Shown here piece by piece: positions 17,351-26,546 of a stretch of 64,000 bases of DNA. Source of the stretch: an uncultured Actinomycetes bacterium (GTDB lineage Bacteria; Actinomycetota; Acidimicrobiia; Acidimicrobiales; Ilumatobacteraceae). The stretch lies in the NCBI GenBank assembly GCA_937927625.1, contig CALBSD010000058.1:1-64000 (forward strand), in the 5' to 3' direction. The notes under the pieces were generated by a model. The model was not told the origin of the DNA and did not search any database. It saw only the letters and a list, made by a program, of their open reading frames with translations. A program made the position numbers and the translations under genes. Numbering within the stretch: the first letter of the stretch is position 1; each line of letters begins with the position of its first letter.

Positions 17351-18547
17351 TCAGGGGATTGCGGCCCGAACCCCGTACATGCCCATCACCGTTACAAGAC
17401 CTGTTGCAAACAGAATCAATGTGATTGGCCACCATTTGTCTTCATCATCACGTAATGCACGTGCAACGGGAAAGATGAGAGGGAATGCGGTGAAGAGGAA
17501 TCGCGGGCGTGCTGTCACGGTTGCCGGCAGGAGCATGAGGATGAGAACTCCCGCCGTGTAGGCCATGTACATCGCTGGAATTCGATATTTCTTTAGACAC
17601 CACAGACCCAGAATCATTGCCAACATTGATGCAGCAGTCAGAACAGTGGTCGGCGAACTTGTGGGGTGTAGGAAGAAGTCAAACGTGCGTGTAATCGCTG
17701 TGGCACCAAAACTTGTTCCTTCCTTCCATGCTTCCGTTTGTACTCGGAACCAAGCGAAATTCTCATCCGTGTGATGGACCAGGAATGCCATGAAACCGAT
17801 AAATCCAATCGGTGAAAGCGCTGGTGCAATTAATGCTTTCCATTCACGGTCATCTTTAATCGCGATTAGTGCAGCCACTGCGCACGCCAGGACGAGGGCG
17901 ACTCCATTAGGACGACATGCTGTTCCAATGGCCGCCAGTACACCGGCAGATACCCATGCCTTTCGGCGCAATGCAATGAAACACAAGCAAGAGATGCACA
18001 ACATGAGCGCCTCTGAATACGCCATGCTGAGAACAAAACTTCCCGGGAAGAGCGCAGCGATAATCATCGCCTTTTCGGCTGTTTTGGCATCAAAGAGATC
18101 GCGTGCGATTGTGCCGATGAGATAGATGAAGAATGCACCGAGAATGAGGTTGATCATCAAAGCGACGCTCACGGGTCCGCCAGGAATGATGTTGTCGAAA
18201 TAATGGACTAATCGGGGGTACATCGGGAAGAATGCGGCGCGGGCATCGGAAACGAAATACGTCACGTTCGGCATGATGTGATGTGGGTAGCCCTGGCGCA
18301 CCACATCGAGATACCAGTGGCCATCCCAGCTGTCGAAAACCTGTACGAGCGCTGTGAGCCCACCTTTAGGTTCTTGTTCATTGACGCGAGCAGTGACGGC
18401 GTCTGCAGCGACAGCGATAGACGCGCCCATGATGACAACGAGTCGGGAGAGTAAATATGCAATGGCTCCTCTGCGAAGTGCACGACCCCATGGGTCGGAA
18501 GCAGGTGGCAGGGAAGAGGTGCGGAAAGCGTTTTTCAAAGTCTTCAT
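17351..18547 (-). CDS. PIG-V-like mannosyltransferase (GT-C membrane glycosyltransferase)
   Basis: 398-residue polytopic membrane protein. After the first transmembrane segment it has FDSWDGHWYLDVVRQGYP and then AAFFPMYPRLVHYF, the catalytic-loop pattern of PIG-V-type GT-C mannosyltransferases that use polyprenyl-phosphate mannose. About ten hydrophobic stretches follow, including AMIIAALFPGSFVLSMAYSE and a TARPRFLFTAFPLIF segment. Its place beside the DPA cluster suggests a role in envelope glycan or lipoglycan assembly, but donor and acceptor are unknown. It is convergent with dprE2, so not in that operon. Confidence 0.78.
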   Translation of the reverse strand: MKTLKNAFRTSSLPPASDPWGRALRRGAIAYLLSRLVVIMGASIAVAADAVTARVNEQEPKGGLTALVQVFDSWDGHWYLDVVRQGYPHHIMPNVTYFVSDARAAFFPMYPRLVHYFDNIIPGGPVSVALMINLILGAFFIYLIGTIARDLFDAKTAEKAMIIAALFPGSFVLSMAYSEALMLCISCLCFIALRRKAWVSAGVLAAIGTACRPNGVALVLACAVAALIAIKDDREWKALIAPALSPIGFIGFMAFLVHHTDENFAWFRVQTEAWKEGTSFGATAITRTFDFFLHPTSSPTTVLTAASMLAMILGLWCLKKYRIPAMYMAYTAGVLILMLLPATVTARPRFLFTAFPLIFPVARALRDDEDKWWPITLILFATGLVTVMGMYGVRAAIP

Positions 18548-18616
18548 AGGTACCCAAGGGCAGAAACAGATTACGCCTCCTGAGGCGGCGCCTCAGGCTC
18601 TGTGGCACGATGTGGC

Positions 18617-19417
18617 ATGTCCGAAATTGAGATTTCCTATCCACGGGATGGCGTTGCCCAAATCACTATGAATCGCCCCGACAAGCTCAATGCAATGACG
18701 TCGGAGATGGTGGAACAGTTGCACGAGGCATTCTCCGCAGTGGGTCGAGATCGTGAGGTTCGCGTGGCCATTCTCACGGGTGCTGGTCGCGGGTTTTGTG
18801 CGGGACTTGACCTTGGTGGCTACGGCGAGGCGCCTGGGTATCAATGGAATGGGGCTGTGGAGAAGGGTTTTGCCATTCAGAAGCACATTGCTTCTCTCAT
18901 TCCTCGTATGCGATCGATTCCACAGCCCATCATCTCGGCTGTGAATGGCCCGGCTTCTGGCGGTGGATTCGCTCTAGTTCTCGGTTCAGACATCCGTATT
19001 GCTGCTCAATCCGCTCGGTTCAATGCGGCCTTCATCCGCATTGGTCTGTCTGCTTGCGATATCGGTACCAGTTGGTTGCTGCCTCGATTGGTGGGTGCGG
19101 CACGCGCTCAGGAACTGATGTTGACGGGCCGACTCTTCGATGCTGAAGAAGCTGTCAGGATCGGTCTTGTTGTGGACGCTGTCCCCAATGAGGCTCTGAT
19201 GGATGCAGTCTTCGCCAAAGCCGAGGAGATCAAGATCAATACGCCACTTGGTGTGGCTTTGACAAAAGAGGGCATGTGGACTGCGCTTGAGATTCCCGGT
19301 TTACAGGCAGCCATTGACTTAGAGAATCGTCAGCAAATTATGGCCAGTTTCTCTGATGATGCCCGTGAGACGCGTCGAGCAAAATCGGAAGGTCGCGCCC
19401 CCGAATATCGGGGCTAA
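18617..19417 (+). CDS. Enoyl-CoA hydratase/isomerase family protein
   Basis: 266 residues of the crotonase fold. MNRPDKLNAM forms the N-terminal CoA-binding strand. The oxyanion-hole segments GRGFCAGLDLGG and VNGPASGGGFALVLGSDIRI are present, and the loop FIRIGLSACDIGTSWLLPRLVG follows. The position of the first catalytic Glu of canonical hydratases is not obvious, so a hydratase/isomerase or other crotonase reaction on an acyl-CoA is all that can be said. The ATG is preferred over the GTG at 18602 because the conserved region begins immediately after it. Confidence 0.85.
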   Translation: MSEIEISYPRDGVAQITMNRPDKLNAMTSEMVEQLHEAFSAVGRDREVRVAILTGAGRGFCAGLDLGGYGEAPGYQWNGAVEKGFAIQKHIASLIPRMRSIPQPIISAVNGPASGGGFALVLGSDIRIAAQSARFNAAFIRIGLSACDIGTSWLLPRLVGAARAQELMLTGRLFDAEEAVRIGLVVDAVPNEALMDAVFAKAEEIKINTPLGVALTKEGMWTALEIPGLQAAIDLENRQQIMASFSDDARETRRAKSEGRAPEYRG

Positions 19418-19490
19418 TTCATACCGTTGACATTTCGTTCAAATCTCCACGGAATCGGAATAGGGGCCGACCGCCGACTAGTTTGAAGAC

Positions 19491-19985
19491 GTGAGCGAAC
19501 GCGAAATCATGACATGGGACATCTTCGGAGGTGCGAGTCGTGAACTCGCCACGAGCGTTGCGGAATCGGGTTATGAACCTGACATCATCCTTGCGATTGC
19601 CCGCGGTGGTTTACTTGCCGCAGGTGCACTCGGATACGCACTTGCAGTCAAGAACCTCTACACCATGAACGTTGAGTTCTACACCGGTGTTGATGAGCGT
19701 CTTCCGGTCCCCATGATTCTTCCTCCCGTCCCAGACTTAGTGGAACTTCGTTTCGCCCGTGTACTCATCGTTGACGACGTAGCTGATACCGGTCACACAT
19801 TGAAGATTGTTGAAGACTTCTTCCGTGGTCGAGTGAAGGAAGTTCGTTCTGCAGTTCTCTATGAGAAGTCACATTCAGTTGTGCAGTGCGACTACGTCTG
19901 GAAGAAGACTGATCAGTGGATCAATTTCCCATGGAGCGACAAGGATCCAGTCGTTCAGCGCGAAGGCATCGTTAAAGACGCCTGA
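19491..19985 (+). CDS. Phosphoribosyltransferase domain protein (hypoxanthine/xanthine PRT-like)
   Basis: 164 residues, type I phosphoribosyltransferase fold. IILAIARGGLLAAGALGYAL is the N-terminal pyrophosphate loop region. VLIVDDVADTGHTL is the PRPP-binding motif. WKKTDQWINFPWSDKDPV is typical of small PRT proteins annotated as xanthine or hypoxanthine-guanine PRT-like. It probably salvages a purine base; the base is not determinable by eye. GTG start. Its stop directly adjoins the end of the convergent FAD oxidoreductase gene. Confidence 0.82.
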   Translation: MSEREIMTWDIFGGASRELATSVAESGYEPDIILAIARGGLLAAGALGYALAVKNLYTMNVEFYTGVDERLPVPMILPPVPDLVELRFARVLIVDDVADTGHTLKIVEDFFRGRVKEVRSAVLYEKSHSVVQCDYVWKKTDQWINFPWSDKDPVVQREGIVKDA

Positions 19986-21539
19986 TTACGTCATCTCTTT
20001 GATGATGGTGAGTGCGGCATTGCGCCCACTTGCACCCCAAACACCTGCGCCAGGGAATGTTGCTGCGCCAGTGAGATACAAACCCTTAATAGGTGTGTGA
20101 TACCTCGTGAGTTCCGGCGTCGAGCCAATGAACGCTGCTAGTGGTCCACCGCCAAAACTTGTTGCATGCCCCTTCGGCAGGTGGAATTTCGTTTCATAGT
20201 CAACGGGTGTCATGACGCGCCAATCAATGATGGATTCCATGAACCCAGGCTGCGCCAAAGTGGCGAATTGTTTGAGCCATCTCTCGGGCTCATCTCGGGA
20301 GTCCCACCCATCGGTGAATGAGTAGGGCGTGTACAACGCTTCAAGGCTGAAAACATGTTGACCCACGGGAGAAATTGAATGGTCGACAACAGAAGGAACA
20401 TTTGCCAACAGCGCCATACGAGGCATCGTTCGGCCCTCGCGCATCAGTTGTGCACCGCGGTGAAGCTCTGCGAGTGATGGGCTCACCACCATGGTGGAAG
20501 CAAATGGTGTGCTGTATCTATCGGGTGCCACGCCAGCAAGGGTGGGCGGTGTAGAGGTGATGGCATCAATTTTCGATTCGTAGCCTTCACCCGCAGCAGT
20601 GTTTCGCCACCGTTCAACAAGAGCCGATGCTCGCGCCGGTGGATTCTTCAGCCACGAAACAATTGTTCGATGTGGATCGCAAGCGGACACAACAATGCGG
20701 GCCGTAACAGTGGCTCCGTCGCTTGTTTGTACTGCGCTGACTCGAGAACCTTCGCAGACAATTCCGGTCACTTTCGTGTTGGTGCGTAATAGACCACCTG
20801 CTTGCAGGAATGATTGTTTCAGTGCCTCAGGGAGTGCGCCACTGCCACCTTCGGGCCGTCCGACTTTGGCCACGTGGCGAAGTGCGAAGGCAATTGCGCC
20901 CAGACCGGTACCAGGTGTCTCGGGTGATAGGCCCCACACAACAGGGCCCTCCACCATTGCTGGCCCGATGATCGCTTCGTTATCAAAGAACTGACGCATG
21001 ACGTCGGCAGCCGACATACGGCTCATCTTCAACATTGTTGAGACGCCACGACCACCTTTCTTGACTACTGAAGCGATGAGGGAACCACGAGTGGGTGGAT
21101 GTGATGCAGCATCGAGGATCAATTTGGCGACTGGTATCGCAGTGCGTGCAAATTTGCGGTAACCATCAATTGCATCGGGATGGGACGCGGCGAGTGATTC
21201 AAGCGTGTGCTCAACGTCATGCCAAATTTCCCATGGCTTCCCAGTGTTCCAGTCGAGATTGATTTGGGGCGGCTCAATATTGATGTACGTGAGCCCATGG
21301 GATGCGAGATTGAGCTCTTCTGCAACGGGTGTGGTCCGAATTGTGAGGTGGTCGCAATTACAAATATTCACAGTGGATCCGGCGAAGAGATCGGAAGCGG
21401 CCGTGCCGCCAACCTCAGACCGAGCCTCGATGAGCAAAGTGCTCAGGCCGTACCGCGCAAGGTAAGCGGCTGTCACAAGTCCGTTATGACCTGCGCCGAT
21501 AACAACTGCGTCGAAATCTGTTGTTGATCGCTTCGTCAT
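19986..21539 (-). CDS. CrtI/PYROXD2-like NAD(P)/FAD-dependent oxidoreductase
   Basis: 517 residues. An N-terminal dinucleotide-binding motif VVIGAGHNGLVTAAYLAR is followed by LLIEARSEVGG, the FAD amine-oxidase/phytoene-desaturase layout. The C-terminal FAD motif is GLYLTGAATFPGAGVWGASGRN. Proteins of this type (PYROXD2-like) are not carotenoid enzymes, and their substrates are mostly unknown. No phytoene synthase or other carotenoid gene lies nearby, so a carotenoid role is not supported. It diverges from the creatininase-like gene across 33 bases. Confidence 0.83.
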   Translation of the reverse strand: MTKRSTTDFDAVVIGAGHNGLVTAAYLARYGLSTLLIEARSEVGGTAASDLFAGSTVNICNCDHLTIRTTPVAEELNLASHGLTYINIEPPQINLDWNTGKPWEIWHDVEHTLESLAASHPDAIDGYRKFARTAIPVAKLILDAASHPPTRGSLIASVVKKGGRGVSTMLKMSRMSAADVMRQFFDNEAIIGPAMVEGPVVWGLSPETPGTGLGAIAFALRHVAKVGRPEGGSGALPEALKQSFLQAGGLLRTNTKVTGIVCEGSRVSAVQTSDGATVTARIVVSACDPHRTIVSWLKNPPARASALVERWRNTAAGEGYESKIDAITSTPPTLAGVAPDRYSTPFASTMVVSPSLAELHRGAQLMREGRTMPRMALLANVPSVVDHSISPVGQHVFSLEALYTPYSFTDGWDSRDEPERWLKQFATLAQPGFMESIIDWRVMTPVDYETKFHLPKGHATSFGGGPLAAFIGSTPELTRYHTPIKGLYLTGAATFPGAGVWGASGRNAALTIIKEMT

Positions 21540-21572
21540 TGGTTCATTCTTTCACTGGGATAGGTTGAAGAC

Positions 21573-22349
21573 ATGTCTTCTTCTCGCAATCTCGCAGATC
21601 TTCGTGCCCCCGAAATTCCAGGATCATTAACGAAGGATTCCATTATTGTTCTGCCTTTGGGGGCAATCGAGCAGCACGGTCCCCATCTTCCACTGAATAC
21701 AGACTTTGTTGTCGCCGATGCAGTCTCTCGTGCCGCAGTTGAGAAGGCGGGCGAGGAGACAAACACATGGCTGTTGCCAACACTTCCTTTCACAAAGTCG
21801 AATGAACATGCATGGTCTGCTGGCACCTTTTGGCTTTCGGCCACCACGCTGATGTCGGTTCTTGACGACATTGCCCGCAGTGTTGCATCGACGCCTGCCA
21901 GGAAGATTCTTTTCATTAACGGCCATGGTGGCAACAGCGCATTGACAGCAATGATGAATCGTGAAATTCGTTTGAAGTACGGACTCCAGACGTTTCTTGC
22001 ACATCCGCATATGCCTGCCGATCAGGGTGGTAGCTCTGCAGCCTCTGAATTAGGCATGGGCGTACATGGAGGAATGGACGAAACCTCCGTGATGCTACAT
22101 CTGCGTCCTGACCTCGTTGACATGAGCCTCGCTGTCCGTCGAGTGCCAGAGAAACTTGCACAAAATGAGCAGGTTCGTTTCGGTGGTCATGTTGCCTTCG
22201 GCTGGTTGTCTAATGACTTCTTCCCTGACGGTCATATTGGTGACCCCACAGGTGCAGATGGCGCCATCGGAGCGCAAATGTTTTCGTCAGCTGTGGATTC
22301 GCTGTGTGGCGCATTACGTGAGATCAGTACCTTCGACTACGGACGCTAA
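21573..22349 (+). CDS. Creatininase-family amidohydrolase
   Basis: 258 residues. Metal-binding motifs of the family are present: GAIEQHGPHLPLNTD (Glu, His, Asp ligands), FINGHGGN and a GMDETS Glu. Members open cyclic amides (creatinine), hydrolyse formamides in riboflavin/F420 synthesis (ArfB), or process mycofactocin (MftE). No mycofactocin or F420 genes are adjacent, so the substrate is open. It sits next to the ABC/deaminase/monooxygenase operon, convergent with it across a terminator, and may contribute to the same N-compound metabolism; that link is inference from proximity. Confidence 0.83.
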   Translation: MSSSRNLADLRAPEIPGSLTKDSIIVLPLGAIEQHGPHLPLNTDFVVADAVSRAAVEKAGEETNTWLLPTLPFTKSNEHAWSAGTFWLSATTLMSVLDDIARSVASTPARKILFINGHGGNSALTAMMNREIRLKYGLQTFLAHPHMPADQGGSSAASELGMGVHGGMDETSVMLHLRPDLVDMSLAVRRVPEKLAQNEQVRFGGHVAFGWLSNDFFPDGHIGDPTGADGAIGAQMFSSAVDSLCGALREISTFDYGR

Positions 22350-22390
22350 GGACCGGAGCTCGCAGCTCGGTGTTGAAACAATAACGGAGC

Positions 22391-22428
22391 AACGAAAAAG
22401 GGAGGGACCTTTCGGTCCCTCCCTCGTT
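22391..22428. terminator. Bidirectional rho-independent terminator
   Basis: A perfect 10-bp stem (GGGAGGGACC / GGTCCCTCCC) with a TTTC loop is extended by an outer AACGA/TCGTT pairing. It is preceded by an A-run that gives a U-tract on the minus strand and followed by a T-containing tail on the plus strand. It lies between the convergent ends of the creatininase-like gene and the ABC substrate-binding gene, so it can stop transcription in both directions. Confidence 0.85.
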
Positions 22429-22438
22429 CGTTATGGGT

Positions 22439-23593
22439 TTAACCAAGCTTGATAGCTGGGTCGATGTACTTGTTGGTGACGAGGTCGGCGGCAGTCAGGC
22501 CGTCCTTCACCTTTGCGCCTGTCGCTGTGTACACAGGTGTTGCAGTCGCGATGAACTTGGTGATGCGATCAATATCGAATGAACCAAGAGTTCCATCGGG
22601 GCTGTTTGCAACCAACTTGTCAGCTTGCATCTGAGCTACTGCTGCAGTTGCCTGGCCGGCATCGTACGTCCATCCGTTGTTGTACTTGCCAACTGCATCA
22701 AGGATGATTGCGTTTGCAGTGTCAGGTGATGCGACATAATCGACAGCAGCTTGTTGAATCACTGGAACAAGTGCCTTGAGGCATGAGTCGTACTTTTCGA
22801 TGTTCGCAGGAGTGCCGCCCAAAGATTGTGCATATGCCGTCCAGCCAGCGTCATGAACGTACTGGTAAGCAACATCTTTTGCCCATTCCTTGAACACATT
22901 CTTGTATGCGTATGGCTCTGCCGTTCCGAAGCCCTGCTGAGCATCCTTGCCGCCGGATGCGATGAACGAGGCAGGAGATCCGTCGTATGTGTCGTCGGTC
23001 TGTTTTTTGTCAAGGATGCCTGTCTGTGTGAGGTAGTCCATGTAAGCAGCACCCTGGAAGTAACGAACCTTGACGCCTGGCTTCTTCAGGTCAGCAATTG
23101 TCTTGACGTCTGGGTATGTGTTTGGGTCCCACATAATGATCTGTGGGTTGATGTTGAACGGTGCAACGACAGCAACGGTAGGGAAGTCAACGGAGTGGCT
23201 GACTTGTTCGTCGGTGCTGGTGAAGCCCAAGAGAATTGATGGATCCTTGTAGAGCTCTGCAGTGACTTGGCCATAAGCAATTGCTGGGCCTCCTGCGCGG
23301 ATTTCCACCTTGACGCCAGTGGACTTTCCTCCGGCCATGAGGTCACCCGTGACGCGAAGCTTTTTGGTATCTACTGTGTAGCCAGGACCAACAAGTTGGT
23401 ACAAGTTGCCGTGTTCGGCCTCTGGGTTCCAGTCTGTTTGCAATGCAACGGTTGAAGGGCAACCTGCTGCAGCGAGGTCGACGCCTGTTGCTGCTGGTGC
23501 TGATGTGGTGTCGGAAGCACTGTCGCTACCACCACACGCTGCGAGAGCGAGTGATGCTGCAATAGCAACTCCGAGAAGTGGACGTATTTTCAT
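22439..23593 (-). CDS. ABC transporter substrate-binding lipoprotein (NMT1/THI5-like)
   Basis: 384 residues. It has a lipoprotein signal peptide: MKIRP, a hydrophobic core and lipobox LALAAC with lipidated Cys20, then a Ser/Thr/Ala linker. The mature part resembles NMT1/THI5/SsuA-type periplasmic binding proteins (VALQTDWNPEAEHGNLYQL, then TVAVVAPFNINPQIIMW). These bind thiamine-pyrimidine precursors, sulfonates, nitrate or similar small ligands. It is the last gene of a five-gene minus-strand run with ATPase, permease, CodA-like deaminase and LLM monooxygenase. The ligand is not known; the deaminase suggests an N-heterocycle. Confidence 0.87.
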   Translation of the reverse strand: MKIRPLLGVAIAASLALAACGGSDSASDTTSAPAATGVDLAAAGCPSTVALQTDWNPEAEHGNLYQLVGPGYTVDTKKLRVTGDLMAGGKSTGVKVEIRAGGPAIAYGQVTAELYKDPSILLGFTSTDEQVSHSVDFPTVAVVAPFNINPQIIMWDPNTYPDVKTIADLKKPGVKVRYFQGAAYMDYLTQTGILDKKQTDDTYDGSPASFIASGGKDAQQGFGTAEPYAYKNVFKEWAKDVAYQYVHDAGWTAYAQSLGGTPANIEKYDSCLKALVPVIQQAAVDYVASPDTANAIILDAVGKYNNGWTYDAGQATAAVAQMQADKLVANSPDGTLGSFDIDRITKFIATATPVYTATGAKVKDGLTAADLVTNKYIDPAIKLG

Positions 23594-23636
23594 GAGTGGT
23601 GGATCTCCTGATTGGTGGTGGGTTCTGAGTGATGGG

Positions 23637-24500
23637 TCACTGACCCCTGTTAGTGATGTGCCACTTTCCGATAGCTACACGAGATAGCCATCCGAAGAAG
23701 AGGAACACCACTAGACCTAAAGCGCTCGCAAGCAGAATGGCAGTAATAAGTTCTGCACCCCAAAGACGTGAGCGATAAACATCAATTTGAGCGCCGATGC
23801 CGACGACGCCGCCTTGACGGAAATAGAAGTCGCCAACAACAGCGCCAATGACGGCAAGTCCGGCTGAGATGCGGAAGCCAACAAAGATGTTTGGCAAGGC
23901 CGCCGGAAACTGAAGCTTTGTGAGTCGAACCCAACGAGATGCGCCCTGCAATGTGAAGAGCTCATGCTGACTCTTTTCTGCAGACAACAAACCAAAAAGT
24001 GTGTTGCTGACGATGGGGAAGATGGAAATAAGAACGACAACAAGAAGACGTTGTGTTTGTGTTCCATCAATCAGTGCACGAATCAGAGGCGTGAGAGCAA
24101 GGATGGGTGCACTCTGCACTGCGACGAGGAATGGCCACGTTGCACGCTCAAGCCAACGACGTGAACTCATGATGATGGCCAAAGACATACCAACCACAAT
24201 CGTGATTGCCAAGCCCATGAGTGCAATTTTTGCTGAATCCCATAGTGAGATGAGAATGGGCTGGAGTCCACGTCGTTCGCCGGTACGCCAGACCATGAAT
24301 CCATCTTGGATGACTTTGTGTGGGGTGGGGAGTAAGAAACGTTTTTGTTGCGGGAGAACAACATCGGAAACCAAGTACCACACGCCAATAAAACAGGCGA
24401 AGGCAATAATTGGTCCGATGTAATCAGAAATCTTGAAGCCGTCTTTTTGCTCCGGAATGATTTCGTCAACGGTCGCTGCTGGTGTTTCGACGACACTCAC
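23637..24500 (-). CDS. ABC transporter permease (SsuC/TauC-type)
   Basis: 287-residue inner-membrane permease of the binding-protein-dependent transport family, about six hydrophobic segments after a ~25-residue cytosolic lead. The EAA-type coupling loop is ELFTLQGASRWVRLTKLQFPAALP-like (around residues 190-210), typical of nitrate/sulfonate/pyrimidine importers. It overlaps the ATPase gene by four bases and precedes the binding protein by 43 bases. Confidence 0.9.
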   Translation of the reverse strand: MSVVETPAATVDEIIPEQKDGFKISDYIGPIIAFACFIGVWYLVSDVVLPQQKRFLLPTPHKVIQDGFMVWRTGERRGLQPILISLWDSAKIALMGLAITIVVGMSLAIIMSSRRWLERATWPFLVAVQSAPILALTPLIRALIDGTQTQRLLVVVLISIFPIVSNTLFGLLSAEKSQHELFTLQGASRWVRLTKLQFPAALPNIFVGFRISAGLAVIGAVVGDFYFRQGGVVGIGAQIDVYRSRLWGAELITAILLASALGLVVFLFFGWLSRVAIGKWHITNRGQ

Positions 24501-25246
24501 TGGTGTGCTCCTCTCAGCGAATGAGAGATTTCTCCGCAGAGTTCAGCAAACTCCGGTTCGTATCTGAGGTCATGCGAGCGATTGATTCCGAATGGAACAT
24601 CGAAGGATGCAACGATGCGTCCTGGTCGCGCGGACATCACGAGAACTTTTGTTGACATATACACAGCTTCTGAAATGGAGTGCGTAATAAAGAGTCCGGC
24701 AAATCCTTCTGACTGGAAAAGATTGAGAACTTCATCGTTCAGGCGTTCGCGAGTAATTTCGTCGAGTGCGCCAAAGGGTTCATCGAAAAGAAACACCTTT
24801 GGTTTCATCACTAGTGATCTGGCAAGTGACGCACGCATACGCATGCCGCCAGAGAGTTGACGCGGATACTTATCTTCGAAACCTTTGAGGCCAACAACCT
24901 CAATTGCATGCGCCGCGCGATCTTGGCGCTCAGCCTTAGGAACCTTGTGTAATTCGGCAATGAGTTCTACGTTGCGCTGCACATTTCGCCAAGCCATCAA
25001 AGTGGGGTCTTGGAACACGTAACCGATGCTGTCGCGATCGACAGAGCAAATACCACCAGTGTTGGCTTCAAGGTTTGAAGCTATGCGCAACAGAGTGGAC
25101 TTGCCGCATCCAGATGGTCCGACGACTGTAACGAACTCGCCAGCATTGACGGAGAACGAGACGTCCTCCAATGCTCGAGTTCCATCAGGGAATGTCATCG
25201 AAACATTGTCGAAGTCCAAAAGTGCTGGAGCCTGTGTTTCAGTCAT
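24497..25246 (-). CDS. ABC transporter ATP-binding protein
   Basis: 249 residues from the chosen ATG. Walker A is GPSGCGKST, Q-loop YVFQDP, signature LSGGMRMRASLARSL, Walker B VFLFDEPFGALDEITRE, H-loop FITHSISEA. This is the SsuB/TauB type. An upstream in-frame GTG extends the frame to 25300, but the extra residues do not resemble the family, and an AGG lies about eight bases before the chosen ATG. It is the first of the three transporter genes, 89 bases after the deaminase stop, so read-through or an internal promoter is possible. Confidence 0.9.
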   Translation of the reverse strand: MTETQAPALLDFDNVSMTFPDGTRALEDVSFSVNAGEFVTVVGPSGCGKSTLLRIASNLEANTGGICSVDRDSIGYVFQDPTLMAWRNVQRNVELIAELHKVPKAERQDRAAHAIEVVGLKGFEDKYPRQLSGGMRMRASLARSLVMKPKVFLFDEPFGALDEITRERLNDEVLNLFQSEGFAGLFITHSISEAVYMSTKVLVMSARPGRIVASFDVPFGINRSHDLRYEPEFAELCGEISHSLRGAHQ

Positions 25247-25335
25247 GTTCGTGCCTGTCTGCATTTCGAACACCGGCGTACTCCGCATGCATGTCACCAT
25301 AAAGGATTAATGCAACGCTGTCGTCACGAAAGTGT

Positions 25336-26544
25336 TTACTTTATGTTTCGTTTTTGATGTGAGATCACGACGCCGCCATATACGACAAATCTGTCGGGGG
25401 GCCCCATCGCGATTGCTTCTCGAACATTACTCGCTGGTACCGCGACCAGGTTTGCCCGCTGACCAATCTCGATAGCGGAACTGAGGTTGTGGACAACTTT
25501 TGCAGCATTGTTCGTGACCATTCGTATGGCTTGGTCGGGTAACTGATGAGCAGCCATCACCATGAGCGAGGCTGTTTCTAGCGGGTCGGCTCTGCCCATC
25601 GGGTTAAAAGGATCTTGCACATTGTCGGCTCCGGCTGCGACGTTGACCCCGGCATCTCTCAGTATTGAAACGGGTGTGATGCCGCGGGGAGTTGCAGTGG
25701 CGATACCGCGACCTTGGAGGAAGAGATTTGTATGCGGTAGCGCAATGACGTTGATGCCTGCCTGGGCAACTCGTGATGCAGTGGAACGAATCGTTGTTTC
25801 ATCCTGAGTGGAGAGTGAGACGCAATGGCTTGCAGAGATGGGATGAACGATTTTGTCAGCGATGACGAGACGTGCGAGGAAGTCCAAGTCGTCTGAATCT
25901 GGTCGGAGATTTTCATCTGCATGTAGGTCCAAAGGAAGGTTGTTTTCGAGCGCCAGTTGGAGGAAATACTCAACTGCACCGTGGGGATCAGGATCGAGGT
26001 GTGGACATCCGCCTATGACATCTGCACCAGCGGCGATGGCCTCAGTTGCGAGAGCTCTGTTATTTCTTCCTTCTGCGCCAGTGACTGGCCACGACAGAAG
26101 CATCGCAATCTGAATGTCGATGAATGGCGCGCACAATTTCTTTGCTTCAAGAAGAGCCAGAAGTGAAGTGAGCCCGCCACTTTCAGTTGTGTCTGCATGA
26201 GTTCGGATACTTGTGGCGCCATTTCGTGACATCAACTGAGCAGCGACGGCTGCACGTTGGACAATGTCATCAAATGTAATGGTGTCTCTGACTGCCTCTA
26301 AACCGGTGATCGCGCCGAGAAGGTCTCCCGCTGGATTCTGGACTCGATCAGCAAGGAAGGCTTTGTCCAAGTGTGCATGTGGCTCAACGAACCCGGGAAG
26401 GATGACATGTCCTGCAAGATCGTGTACTTCTCCCGAAGGTGTTGATTCACCTGTTCTGCTGATGGCTGCAATGACGTCGCCGTCAATATCAATATCAACG
26501 ACTCCCTGCCCTGGAAGGTGGACAGAAGCCAACCGTACGGTCAC
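25336..26544 (-). CDS. Cytosine deaminase-like amidohydrolase
   Basis: 402 residues, amidohydrolase superfamily. Signatures match CodA/AtzC-like N-heterocycle deaminases: GFVEPHAHLDKAF (metal-binding His-x-His), LHADE, ISASHC, and GADNVQDPFNPMGRADPLE. The catalytic GADN..D region supports deamination of a pyrimidine, triazine or related heterocycle. The GTG start lies two bases after the LLM monooxygenase stop, so the two are translated from one message. The transporter genes follow. Exact substrate unknown; cytosine itself is possible, as are methylated or oxidised pyrimidines. Confidence 0.85.
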   Translation of the reverse strand: MTVRLASVHLPGQGVVDIDIDGDVIAAISRTGESTPSGEVHDLAGHVILPGFVEPHAHLDKAFLADRVQNPAGDLLGAITGLEAVRDTITFDDIVQRAAVAAQLMSRNGATSIRTHADTTESGGLTSLLALLEAKKLCAPFIDIQIAMLLSWPVTGAEGRNNRALATEAIAAGADVIGGCPHLDPDPHGAVEYFLQLALENNLPLDLHADENLRPDSDDLDFLARLVIADKIVHPISASHCVSLSTQDETTIRSTASRVAQAGINVIALPHTNLFLQGRGIATATPRGITPVSILRDAGVNVAAGADNVQDPFNPMGRADPLETASLMVMAAHQLPDQAIRMVTNNAAKVVHNLSSAIEIGQRANLVAVPASNVREAIAMGPPDRFVVYGGVVISHQKRNIK

Positions 26545-26546
26545 GT

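Noticed and set aside
19427..19462. TTGACA promoter before the phosphoribosyltransferase
   Set aside because: The -35 is perfect but no acceptable -10 lies at 16-18 bases spacing.
19986..21539. Carotenoid desaturase (crtI)
   Set aside because: No other carotenoid gene is nearby and the sequence has the PYROXD2-like layout.
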